This document shows, one piece after another, positions 17,236-28,600 of a stretch of DNA of 64,000 nt. Under the pieces are notes generated by a model. It did no database searches, had not been told where the DNA came from, and saw only the letters and a list, made by a program, of their open reading frames with translations. Position numbers and translations under genes: made by a program. The stretch's first letter is position 1; every line of letters starts with the position of its first letter. The DNA comes from Hanleya hanleyi. Taxonomy: Eukaryota; Mollusca; Polyplacophora; Lepidopleurida; Hanleyidae. Where the stretch lies: positions 124,001 to 188,000 of the forward strand of contig JAVTVY010056966.1 in the NCBI GenBank assembly GCA_036873755.1, in the 5' to 3' direction.

Positions 17236-17455
17236 CAGCCGCCATTTTGAACCCACACCCACATCAGCCGCCATTTTGAACCCACACCCACATCAGCCGC
17301 CATTTTGAACCCACACCCACATCAGCCGCCATTTTGAACCCACACCCACATCAGCCGCCATTTTGAACCCACACCCACATCAGCCGCCATTTTGAACCCA
17401 CACCCACATCAGCCGCCATTTTGAACCCACACCCACATCAGCCGCCATTTTGACC
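17236..17455 (-). repeat. 29-bp tandem repeats with YY1-like core, right TIR
   Basis: Eight occurrences of AGCCGCCATTTT (the inverse of AAAATGGCGGCT) lie at 29-bp spacing. The left TIR has four, so the array has changed size since the two TIRs were last identical. Confidence 0.88.
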
Positions 17456-17525
17456 CACTGTGACGTCATAAGTTGCACTAAGATCCAAAGGTCAATGTTA
17501 CTCAATTTCCACTTACACTACTACT

Positions 17526-17531
17526 GGCGGC
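17526..17531. repeat. Right 6-bp target site duplication GGCGGC
   Basis: It follows immediately on the last CT of the right TIR and matches the left duplication exactly. The sequence continues GGAG, so the reconstructed empty site resembles the unfilled copy at 4510-4517. Confidence 0.9.
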
Positions 17532-18688
17532 GGAGTAGTTTCCCGGTAATACATAAGGGCATCCACTTCATGGAAATGCTCTAGTTTACCTGTGATGTTG
17601 CATGTAAACTCCCACCAACATAGGCCTGCTGATACATGAAGATACAAACATCTTTAAACGAGCTAGGAAGTTGTAGTTTTACCTTCCAAATCTCCATTGT
17701 GTATAATTTTGTTTAGTCATTAATCCTCGCCCTCCCCCAAAAGTCTTCCGGTCAGATAGGGTAACCCCTACATTAGTCCGGTGGCTTAGGGTGATCTTTC
17801 AACATTACCGTTACAGGCCGGATAAAAGCGCCATATTTTGCATGATGCTTCCTTAAGGGCTACTGATAAGTTTCAGCCTAGGAGCTCTCTTGACTTTCCT
17901 ATAATTCACGTGAAACACAAAAATCCAAGATGGCCGCCAGAGATGATAAAATATCGATTTTCTCGCGTTCTGTGTGTCTTAGGAAGGGCAAATTGCTATA
18001 AAATTATGGCTTATTGAGGTATTTGAATCCGATTTGTTACAAATATGCACATTACCTATAGCTAATATTACCTGCAACTGAACCTTAATCCGACCCGAGG
18101 TATTTTGAGTCTATTAATTGCATTCTTGCGCAGGTGGGGGGAGGGGTGTTCGCTCCCTATCTATTTTCGTTACTCCTCGGGCTAGAGGACTGAAACTTTC
18201 TATACTATATACTTGGCCAGCGTCTACCATAAAATGCTTTTAAAAAATCAAGATGACCATCGTGATGACGTCACAGTGACGTCATCTGGTCGGAAGACAT
18301 TTTTCCGCCGATGTTTTTTTCGCCGTTTTTCTCTTAAAATATCACTGCGATGGAGAATGCTTATTTAAACTAAATTTTTATGCACTTGTTGGCAAGACAT
18401 ATAACAAAAAATGGATGAGAAACAATGAAAACGCTACTTTCTGAGGGCACCTTATTGCAGCCACTTTGAATTTAGCCATGATCTTTACACTTAGATGTAG
18501 ACGACTGACCAAGGACGCCAAGTGTGACTTTTGATGGCATTTTTTGTTAAAATGGGTGCCCATGCTAAATTAGTTCTTTGTATGGTAGGGTTCAAGGTGG
18601 AAGAGGATACTATACTATGGAATATTATATTGGGCTAATTTTTAGCCCATTTCCATAATTTTAGTGATTAACCATCATGCGTTAATTC
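17532..18688. other. Right flank of the Polinton, no gene
   Basis: No supported coding region. At 18264-18286 two TGACGTCA sites form a perfect inverted repeat around a single base. AAGATGGC-type words occur near 17930 and 18250. The rest is AT-rich unique or old repeat sequence. Confidence 0.4.
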
Positions 18689-19810
18689 AAAATGGCGACC
18701 ATGTGGGGTTACCCGTAAATCACGCCTTTTCAGGTTGTCCATATAATATGCATTATTCTCAGATCATTGTGCAAATTTGTTAACATCAGTGGATCTCACA
18801 TCAAAGTCTAACACCTTACACCTATTTTAAATCTGTTTGCATAATTTTCAGCTCAAAATATGATGGTTTAATTCAAAATAGCGAACATGGGGTATTCTAA
18901 AACTCACACTTTTTCATGTTGCTTGAGTAGTTCAAGGCATTATTCTTAGCTCACTGGGCAAATTTATCAAAATCGAGAGATCTCTATGCATAGCCTGAAA
19001 TCTTCCGCCCATTTTGAATCTATTTATATATTCCTATGATCTAGATTTGATCGTCAAATTCAGAATGGCGGCCATATGGGGGTCATCTGAAAATCAAACT
19101 TTTCATGTTGCTCGTATAGCTCAAGCCATTATTCTTAGCTGTTTGTCCAAATTATCAAAACCAAGAGATCTCTGACCATAGTGGAATATCTTGCACCCAT
19201 TTCGAATCTATTTACGTATCCCTAAGATTAAGAAATGATGGTCAAATTCAAATTGGTGGGCATATAGGGTCATCTGAAAACACGTTTTCATGTTGCGCGT
19301 ATAGTTCAATGCAATATTCTTAGCTCATTTTTCAAATGTATCAAAACCGAGAGATCTCTGAACATAGCCTGACATCTTACGTCCATATTGAATCTATTTA
19401 CATATGCCTAAGATCAAGATTTGATTGTGAAATTGAAAATGGCGGCCATATGGGGCCATTTAAAAATCATAATTTTTCATGTTGCTCTATAGTTCAAGGC
19501 AAGTTCTTAGCTCATTGTGCAAAGTTATCAAAACCGATGGATCTCTAAGGATAGCCTAACATCTTACGCCCAGTTTGAATCTATTTATATATCCCGAAGA
19601 TCAAATTATGATGCCCAAATTCAAAATGGCAGCCGTGTGGGGTCATCTGAAAAGCCTGCTTTTTCATGTTGCTCGTATTGATCAAGGCATTATTCTTGAT
19701 TTCACATCATAGCAAAATACCTTGTGCCCATTTTCAATCCCATTGCTTGTCTTCAGATTAGAAATGATGGTTAAATTCAAAATGGCGACTGCAAGGAGTC
19801 ATCCGGAAAT
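18689..19810. repeat. Tandem array, about 185-bp monomer, seven diverged copies
   Basis: Copies start at about 18689, 18877, 19060, 19248, 19435, 19622 and 19780. Each has an AAAATGGCGGCCATATGGGG-like block, then 'catctgaaaa', 'ttttcatgttgctcgtat', 'gagatctctga' and 'cccattttgaatctattta'. Divergence between copies is considerable. Small ORFs inside are artefacts. Confidence 0.85.
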
Positions 19811-21060
19811 TCGTGATTTTTTTCATGTTACTCGTATACTGCATGGCATTATTTTTAGACAAGGTACAAACTTGTCTCGGATGGTCCACCTAGACCCCAA
19901 AACTTCCATCTCACATCTGCCTATGCCCCTCGCATGAACAGTCAGAACTTTTCAGCGAAAGTCAACCCATAACCTCGAGACACCTCCCATCGTACTCCAC
20001 AGCATGAGACAGATAAAAATAAGATGCCACACTCCATACCGTAAAGAAACATGTCCATGGGTGGGTTCCCATTGGGCCTATTAGGCTGGACATAGAAGTA
20101 TATGTCGGGGATCCGCCCTCTAGTACTTGAGATGTATCAAGGTATTTTCTACCTTTCCTATTATGTACTGACTCGCGACCAATTGGATAAAGTGCCAGCC
20201 TTTGGTGTCCGAATTGCTGGTTCTACTCCCACCAGGATCATGGGGATTCCCCTTCTCTCGTTGCGTGTATTGCTCTGTATGGGGATCTCCCTTTTCTCGC
20301 TTCATATGTGGCTAGAACATTGACGGGACAAGATAGGATTGACCTCTAAGGTCAATAGCCCTTCGGATATTCTCGGGGATGACCGAACATTCCCAAAGAT
20401 TCCCAGTGATTCAGGCGAAGCGACTGCTCCATTAACATTGACGTGACTGAGAAGTCAATTCACATTGACTGGGTACTTATCAACCGGTGCCGGAAGTGAC
20501 CGCATCATCGCCGGAAGTGATCTTTGATCCGAAAGTGACCTTGCAACGTTAGTAACCTTTGACTCAGAAGTGACCTTTGGCATAGATCCGCAAATGACGT
20601 CAGCTCCACATGACGTCATCAACCTCAGCCTCAATGCACGTGAATTTCACCTTTATATACTACTCCAATATCTCGATATTGGTCCTCCAGCGGGAAAAAG
20701 TGAATACAGTGTATAGTAGTGTATTGGAAGCATTGCTATGCATGTTCAAAACCAGGTTAAATGGCCCCAGAACCTTTACTTTGCAACTATGGGGCCTTCT
20801 CGTGTCGCCCATAACCCAAGATTTTATCATATATGTCGGCCATCTTGGATTTTGGAAATCCCGAAAAATTCAGGAGGGCTCCTAGGCTAAAATTGAAAAA
20901 TAAGCATAAAGGGAGCTACTTGCCAAATTTGATGCTTTTATCCGCTCCGTAACGTTAATTTCGCTAAGCCACCTGACTACATGGCTTGGGCGATCGAGTT
21001 CTATCCCGGCCTGGGGAGGGACGTGCCATTTTGTCTACCCGCCGACTAAAAGTATTTCTT
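19811..21060. other. Intergenic stretch with ETS/CRE-like cluster
   Basis: No gene is seen. Between 20485 and 20615 there are several GGAAGTGA words (two as CCGGAAGTGA) and two TGACGTCA sites within 20 bp of each other. The remainder has no recognisable structure. Confidence 0.4.
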
Positions 21061-21065
21061 CATCG

Positions 21066-21776
21066 ATATGCTACGCTGTGACAAAAAAAAGTGTTCATAT
21101 CCTGAACACTGAAATGCCCACTATTCTGTACCGGTAACTCCTTTGGACTATGTAAAAGTGTTCAAGTCCGAAAAGTAGAAAGAAAAGTATGTCACTGAAG
21201 TGTTATCAAGCTCATCAACTAGGTCGTCTTCAATAAAAACAACGGAATAAATTGTCGCTCAATATTGAATATTGGAACTCTGAAAAATTAGTTTTCGTTT
21301 TGAAGTGTGTATTTTGAACACTTTTACGCACAACTGAAGACTTATACATACGGACGCCAGTGTTCCATAAGTGTTACAGATTGCGTTCATTTGCGAACAC
21401 TAGAGTTCTTAAACATGGTGATCAGCTGTGAACACGCGAGTGTTTGGATATGAACATTTTTAACACGATAAACTGTTCCGATTCGGAAGCTAATATAAAC
21501 GGGTGTTCAGTGCCGTCCAACCACATATTTCGATTGTTGAGAAACTTAGCGTCGTGGAATTTTTGGTACCCTTTTCTTTTCATTATTGTTCAAAGTAGGT
21601 CAGTTGATGAATTTCATAACATTATTTCAACTTATTCTAACAACCTCAAAACCGATTCGAGATCAACTTTCTATACTACTTCCCTAGTACAGACTAAAGG
21701 TAGGGTAGAATGGTTAGCCAGAGATGAACGCTTTTACACGTTCGATAAGCGTTATAAATGTTTTCTGACAGTGTAG
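21066..21776. mobile_element. Probable MITE with TAC(A/G)CTGT ends
   Basis: The left end reads TACGCTGTGACAAAAAAAAG. The RC of the right end reads TACACTGTCAGAAAACAT, giving imperfect inverted ends about 710 bp apart. The interior is dense in GTGTTC/GAACAC words. The 110-codon plus-strand ORF at 21444-21776 ends inside the right terminus and is not considered a gene. The flanking duplication may be TA, but this is not certain. Confidence 0.45.
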
Positions 21777-23040
21777 GGTCCGAAACGTTCTGCACAGTAG
21801 ACCTAAATGTTGGGTTCAAGCTCCACCGAACAATCCAAGATTGCCGCACTGTTGACGCCCATCTTACAAAATGCGTTTTGGGATCCATTTCTCCGTCAGA
21901 TTTTACTGTGTCATACAGGCGCGGCGGAGCGAGTTGAATATTGGGGGGGGGGGCAGACGGGGGTGGGACAGGGAGGGTGTGTCCCCCTCCCTCAGACGGG
22001 GGGTGCGGGGGTCCCCCCGGGAAATTTTGGAATTTTAGACTTGCTTTATCGCACTTTGGCGCTTCTGAGAACTTTGAAAGGGATAGCATATCTCGCAATA
22101 AAACACTCATAAAAGCTAAAAAAAATAAAGCTAAAAAAAAAAAAATCCAATCGGCGTTCTTCAATGAAAGTATTTCGAAAATAATTCGCCGATGATATTT
22201 GTCAACTATACCCACCCACCCAAGTGAAAAGTTACAGTGTGAACACAACTTTAGAGCATTGTAAATATTCATCGAATAAGGGTATAGTTTTCCGGCATAC
22301 TGGTATACACACAACAAGGAGGTCATCTTCACACAATTATTTTTTTTTATTTTCCGCAAGGCGTAGATACATTTATGCCTGGAGACTGCAGTGTCTGGTG
22401 CCCAGTGAAGGTAATTTGTCGGCGAAATAGGCGGAAAGCTTTATAAACACAAACTATTGATGGACATTGTGCTGTTCGTTGATTAGACAGAACGAACTTC
22501 ATGGATAAGTTGAGACATGATCGCATATTCCAGTGTTTCAAATGTAAACGCGGTCAATACTTGGGGCTTGTGAAGATGTGATCGGGGGGGACGGGGGAAA
22601 TTTTGGAATTTTAGATGGTTTTCTACACATATCTGACTCATTTCAAGGCACGTCAGTTACAATTATTGGGGGGGGGGGGGCCAAAGTGGTCCTTGGCCCC
22701 CCCTCCCCCTCTTTTCATATTGGGGAGGCCGGGCCCCCGCTGGCCCCCCCGCGCCGACAAATCCGTCATGTAAGACACATACAATAGGTGACTACATGTG
22801 GGGAACCATTCAACCAAGGAGTGAAAAGGGCCAAGTATATTGCACGCAAAGTGTTGCCGATTGAAGTTGTCTTAAATGACGGGTCTGCCCCCGCGCCTGT
22901 TATATTCTCCACAAAAATAACACACACACACAAAACTTAGTCAATAACTAGAATAGATACAGTCGATCGAGGCGGCATCCATTTGGCTTGTTAAGTGAAG
23001 GGAACATTCATTATTTGTGAAGAGATTAACAACGTAAAAC
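21777..23040. other. G-rich repeat fragments
   Basis: Two segments, 21916-22045 and 22575-22765, each contain long G runs followed by the same GGGAAATTTTGGAATTTTAGA block, so they are copies of one repeat. The ends at 21916 (CAGGCGCGGCGG) and 22899 (inverted CAGGCGCGGGGG) resemble hAT termini, but the flanking 8 bp differ. No gene is seen. Confidence 0.4.
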
Positions 23041-23650
23041 TTAGGAAAGACAATTTTAACATGATCCCTAGGTGGTGCCACCTAAAGGCGATTCGGCACA
23101 AAACATTCCCAAAAGATAACTTGAGAAAAAGTACCCACATACCAATGTGGAAAGAATCCGTTCAGGTCTTCAAAAGTTAGTCCGGTAAAGCATTTTTACC
23201 TTGGCCCACGGGTGGCGCCACCTATAGGCGGATTGACACGAAACACAATCCCAACCGAGATTTTGAGACTTTGGAAATAGGAAATTGAATCTGTTCAGTT
23301 TCACCAAAATGTTAATTTGGCCCACAGGTGGCGCCACATATAACCAGATCGACATGAAAAGACAATCCCAAGCGAGACCTTCAGCCAAGGGGCGCATATA
23401 TCAAATTTGGAAAGAATCTATTAACGTTCTTAAATATTATTGTCCAGAAAAAAATTAAATCAGCCCCCAGATGGCACCACCTATGTTGATCGGCATGAAA
23501 AACAATGCCAGGCGAGATGAGAGTTGAGGTACCGACATACCAAATTTGGAAAGAATCTGTCCAGATTTTCTAAAGATATTGTCTGGAAACATTGTTAACT
23601 TAAGCCTTCAGGTGGCGCCACCTTTAAGACAGCTCTCGAGACAAGGTACC
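23041..23650. repeat. Tandem array, about 115-145-bp monomer, five copies
   Basis: The copies are phased by AGGTGGCGCCACCT or close variants near 23065, 23210, 23325, 23471 and 23610. This core is a perfect 14-bp palindrome. The following blocks 'gatcgacatgaaa.acaatccca..cgaga' and 'ccaaatttggaaagaatctgt' recur. Confidence 0.8.
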
Positions 23651-25667
23651 CACACACCAAACTTGGAAAGAGCAAGAACCCTTAAGGTTTTAAAGTTATT
23701 CTGTGAGGACTCAACTCTATATCGGCCATGTTAAATGCTAGACATCTCGGATAATACATAACATTGCTGTCTCAAAAAGTGCTCGTCTGCTTAGCAGGAT
23801 ATGCAATGGGAGTTTGAAATAGAAAACAGGACATCGTAAGTTTGTTCACGAATTTATTTGCCACTAACCAGAAGCCTGGTTGTATATATACATTAAAGAA
23901 CCACGTATCACAGAGACATATGTCGGACCAAGCTCTTCCGGTGGCACTCGATATTTAATACAGGACTACAATTTGTTAATTTCATTAAACATGATGAAAA
24001 GCTTAGAAAGCACTTTTATGATATACAAAATTTAACAATAAAAAGCATACAATCCATACTAAAACAAATGAGATCTTCCTAGGCTACACGCTATTGGAAC
24101 ACACACACGACCTTCCGAAAACACTCAAACCAGCAAGCACCCCGTTCTTCATTAATCTGAATATTATCACAATAATACAATCCTTGGTAGAAACATCGTA
24201 GCTTATTCGTGCCTTCTTACTTCAGATTTGTTACACACATCCTAATTAATAGGCAATCCCGGTTATTAAAAATAATTGCAGAAAACATTTTGCCTATTTA
24301 CTCTCCATCAGAGCCCAGAGAATTGCCAATTAAGTATCATCGTCATTTGTGAAATAATTTGTAACCACATCTGTAAAATTCGAGATCTCATTTTATACCA
24401 AACTGGCCCAGTAAAATATTCCAACGGTTTGCAAAATCAAGTTGATCAGATTAGATACAGCAGATAAGGTGATGTGCTTTCATTGGGGAATAATCAACAC
24501 CTTCAGCTGCACTTTCCGATCTTCGCGAACCCTCTCAGTTTTGCCTGATAAACGGCTTTGCCGAACGCACTACCGGTGACCCATTGATGATCTCGCGTAG
24601 CTTTCTCTGTCAGCCAATTATATATTAAGTCATTCATTTTGTACAAAGCAGACGTTAGAGAGGTCGGTCTCAGATAGGAGTCAATCAGCCAGTCAGAAGT
24701 GCATGCATCACAAGATCACGACACAATTGGTGGTTTAATACTCGTATCATGAATGTGTAATGTTTTGGTTCAGACTCTTCGCAATTAGCAGGTACACTCG
24801 ACTGGTTGACCATGGTCGGTATACAGGTAGATAATTCACGATGATGCACTTTCCTCTGTGTGGTCATCTGTGGTTCTACCACAGGCTTCAGTTAGACATA
24901 AGAGTGGTATGCAGAAAACCGATTGAAATAAATAATGGTTCGAGTAGTTTGGAAACAAAACTATATTGCAGGATCATGACAGAGATTTCATTCACGACCA
25001 TATCATACACATTTGCGTGAGGGCTTCATCAGCCATAACAACATATCATACACATTTGCATATCATTACACATAGCATAAACATAGATAATTTACAACAC
25101 TTTGCTGCATTCATAGATCATTATGGAATTTCTCCATAAAATGAATTGTCCTACCAGTATAAAGCAATAAAACTCTTTCAGAAGAATGGTATACCTCAAA
25201 ACATACTGCTTAAGTATTCTGCAATATTTACATGTTTAAATAATTAATATCAACCAATCTGATCAACTTTAACAGTAAGTGTTAGGATGGAGATTTTCCA
25301 TTAATCCAGCTATATACTAGGCCAGAAAGAAGTGTATTCCTCTAATATCCAGAATAACACACCTTCTTTCTTGCCGTGTCCAGTAAACGTTCTAATAATT
25401 CAATCACTCCTAAATATGATTTCAAATTCAGACCAGCCTGCCATATATTATGATTATGAAGATCTAAAAAAAAATTGCTTCCAATAATTTTGATCAACCC
25501 CATACTTAAGCATTTCCCCATCTGGTGTGATTAAATTATTAGATCATACACTGTACAAACAAGAGTAATTTCACAACATACTGCATACATCATGTACATA
25601 TTCTACATTTGGACAACATCAAATATCCCGATATATGGTCAACTTAGCATTGACCCACTTGTCAGTC
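23651..25667 (-). other. 3' flank and probable 3' UTR of the GPATCH8-like gene
   Basis: There is no ORF of note. Candidate minus-strand poly(A) signals are ATTAAA at 24734-24739 and AATAAA at 23852-23857. The choice between them, and hence the UTR length, cannot be made from sequence alone. Confidence 0.4.
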
Positions 25668-28600
25668 CTATAAAGCTGGTCTAATTATCCTGGGTATCAA
25701 GATTTGATTTCCTATCATTATTGGTTGTGGAGTACCAGCCTGAGCTAATAAAGGGTGATGGGGCATTTGTGCAGCAGAAGCAAACTGTAGTCCTGCTTGA
25801 GATAAAGCAGCAGCATGAGCTGGATTTATAAACTGACCAGGCAACTGGGCTGGCATGCCTGGGAAAGCACCAGCCATACCAGATAATGCTGGATGTCCTG
25901 GCAAACCAGCCCACTGTAACCCAGATGCTGCCTGTAGACCTGATAAATGTAACCCTGCAGCTGACATTGGTAATCCTCCAGCACTCAAACCTGGGATATG
26001 TAATCCTGCAGCAGCTGCAGCAGCAGCATTTGCAGATAAGGCAGAAGGAAGAGCAATTCGCGCTGGCATGTGTCCCGCAAAATGAACCAACTGATGGCCT
26101 CCACCTGGACTAGGTACTGCGAATGCTTGAATAGGTGCACCTGCTTGAAGTGGCATGCCAGCCTGAGACATAATCGGTAACCCAGATGATGAGATCAATA
26201 TCTGTGGCTGACTGGTGAGCATTTGTTGCATAATGGGACTTCCCGCTGATTGTCCTTGAGACATCAACAATGCTTGTTGCTGAAAACTAGCTGCTTGGCT
26301 GTTTGGTATTGCTATAAGGGTTGGTTGTGGAATCAAACTCATTGTCTGTGGCTGTACTTCTTCTTCTTGTTCAATTTCTGCAACAGCTTCCTCCATTTCC
26401 ATCTCAGCATCTGAATCATCACTATCTTCGCTGTCAATAGGCTGACCAGACTCTTCCTGCATTTGCCGACGTTGTTGTTTTTTCGCATGTTTTTGTGCTT
26501 GTGCTTGAAGTTGCCTATACTGTTCTTCCTGTTCTGGTGGTATGATAATTGGTGGTGGCATCGGAGTTGGTTCCTCAACTTTAACTTCTTCCTTTTTAGG
26601 AGGTGGAGGTGGCTGAGGAGACGGTGATCTGGGTGGAGGTAATGGAGGTGGATCCTCTCTTTGACCATGTTGACCTTGTGTACTTTCAGCAGACATGCCT
26701 GACTGATGAATAGAGTGATCAAACCATGGCCTTGGTGCTCTAGGATCATTTGGCATCATTGGACCTTGGGGTCGAAACCCTGGAGGCGGCATTCTGGGTC
26801 CAGGATGGGGCCCTCTTTGATTAAAGCCTGGTGGGGGCATTGCTCTACACATATCTTGTCTGAAATCACTACGTGGAAGCGGATATGGTCCAGGGTATGG
26901 TGGTCTGTCACCACCAGGAAAAGGCATTCTACCGGGTCCCGGAAAAGGAGGCATTTCATTCCCAGAATATGGTGGGCATTCCCCTCTGAGAAAAGGTGGT
27001 CTTTCACCATGAAATGGTGGTCTTTCTCCATGAAATGGTCGATCATTTGATGGAAATGGTCGCTCACCTCCTGCATAAGGCATTCTCTCTCCTCCAGGGA
27101 ATGGTGGTCTATCTCCGCCAGGAAATCGTGGTCTTTCCCCACCCATAAAAGGTGGTCTTTCACCCCTGGGAAATCCAGGCCTTTCTCCCATGGGAAATCG
27201 TGATCGTTCACCACCTGGAAATTGACCATCGCTTCCAGGAAATCTTGGTCTTTCCATTCCTGGGAATGGTGATCGATTATTCATAAAGGGTGGCCTCACA
27301 TTTCCCGGATATGGAAGTCTGTGATTTCCTGGAAAGGGGGGTCTCTGTAATGGTAGAATTTGAGACCCAGGAGGGGGTGGAGGTGGTGGGGCCAATAATG
27401 GTATCTGCTGACTTGAAGACCCTGGCTGCTGGGTTGGATATGCAGAATTTGGAGGTACAAAAGGTGGTGGTGGCTTTGTTACATCTGTCACAACTGGGGC
27501 TGTGTTGGTTGGTGTAGGTTGAGTAACAACAGTACAGGTATTGGTAGTTTCTTCACTTGAAGATCCTGGCAAAGGTATGTCAGTTATGGGCTTTCCTTCC
27601 TTATCTACCTTAGGACCAATCACAGTGTTTTTATTTTCTGCTTCTGCGATTTTATCTACAACAGTTTCGGCAGGGTCCTTATTTAGCATCTTAGCCTTTT
27701 CCGGATCATTAAGCATTTCCTTCTTCTCTTTTATTTTCTGAAGAAGCCTCTGGGCTTGAGGCCCAACATCATCTTTACTGAAGTTGAGTTCGATAGGCAA
27801 TGGAATATCCACCAAATCCATGCTTCTTTCTCCCTCTATACCAGATTTTATCTCTTTGGTTTTATTTGTCCCATCACCTTCATTGTCAGAAGAGTCAGTA
27901 TTGCTTTTAAGCTGCTTCTTTTTACTGTACCGTTTTCTGGAAGATCTGTTTCCAGATCTAGATCTATAACTGGAGTATGAAGATGATCGCGAACGTCCAT
28001 GCCTTGTGGATCTTGATCGACTGGACCTTGATCTAGAACGAGATGTGGAATAAGAACGTGACCGGGACCTGCTGGAATAGCTGCTTCTGCTATAAGAACG
28101 ACTGTAGCTTCTTGTGTAAGAACGCTTTCTTCTCGAGCGTCCTCTAGAGCTTGACCGGCTTCTTGATCTAGAATATGACCGGCTACTATGAGAATAGCTT
28201 CTGTGTCTTCTGTGTGAGTGGGATCTCGATCTGGAGTAGGATCTGCTTGATCGCGAATATGACCGTGACCTAGACTTATAACTATCGGTGGAATACCTGG
28301 AATCTGAGGACCTACTGCTGGAGTAACTTCTTTGACGATGTGAACTATTACGTTTACTGTCCCTTGAATCTCGCTCAGGTTTTTGTTCTTTGCATTTTTC
28401 CACTTTTTCTGCACTGGTTAAACTGGCTTCTTGGCTATGTGATTTGTCTTCCTTCCCTTTATCAGCAACACACAATTCAGAATGTTTAACCTTTTTGTTT
28501 TTCAAGTCGAGTGGACAGTCTTCATCCATGTCACTGTCACTGGTGTCCCAGGATGGTTTGGAACCAGCTTCCTCAGTTTTCTTGTCTTCATACATAACCT

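Larger units (their letters stand above)
4963..17525 (-). mobile_element. Complete Maverick/Polinton element without DNA polymerase B
   Basis: The element is 12,563 bp, begins AGTAGTAGTGTAAG and ends with its inverted complement CTTACACTACTACT. It is flanked on both sides by the same 6 bases, GGCGGC (4957-4962, 17526-17531). AG...CT ends and a 6-bp duplication are the hallmark of Polinton integration by an rve integrase. Inside are an rve integrase, an adenain-type protease, an FtsK/HerA ATPase, a major capsid protein, a penton-like protein and a minor capsid protein, all on the minus strand, plus five or six accessory genes. The usual protein-primed polymerase B is absent, and the largest gene-free internal gap is only about 0.5 kb. 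Breaks in three genes mean this copy is probably not autonomous as sequenced, unless they are assembly errors. Confidence 0.93.
15567..17525 (-). repeat. Right terminal inverted repeat of the Polinton (about 1.95 kb)
   Basis: This is the inverted counterpart of 4963-6661. It is longer because the 29-bp unit is present eight times instead of four (17238-17452) and the 152-bp unit six times instead of five. The order of motifs is otherwise conserved, and the identity judged by eye is high. Confidence 0.9.

Noticed and set aside
18689..19810. CRISPR-like array
   Set aside because: The whole 185-bp monomer is repeated without unique spacers and the genome is eukaryotic.
21444..21776. 110-codon ORF on the plus strand
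   Set aside because: It lies inside a MITE-like element, ends in its terminal repeat and has no family resemblance.
21916..22899. A hAT element with CAGGCGCGG ends
   Set aside because: The flanking 8-bp sequences differ and the interior is made of G-rich repeat copies; kept only as repeat fragments.
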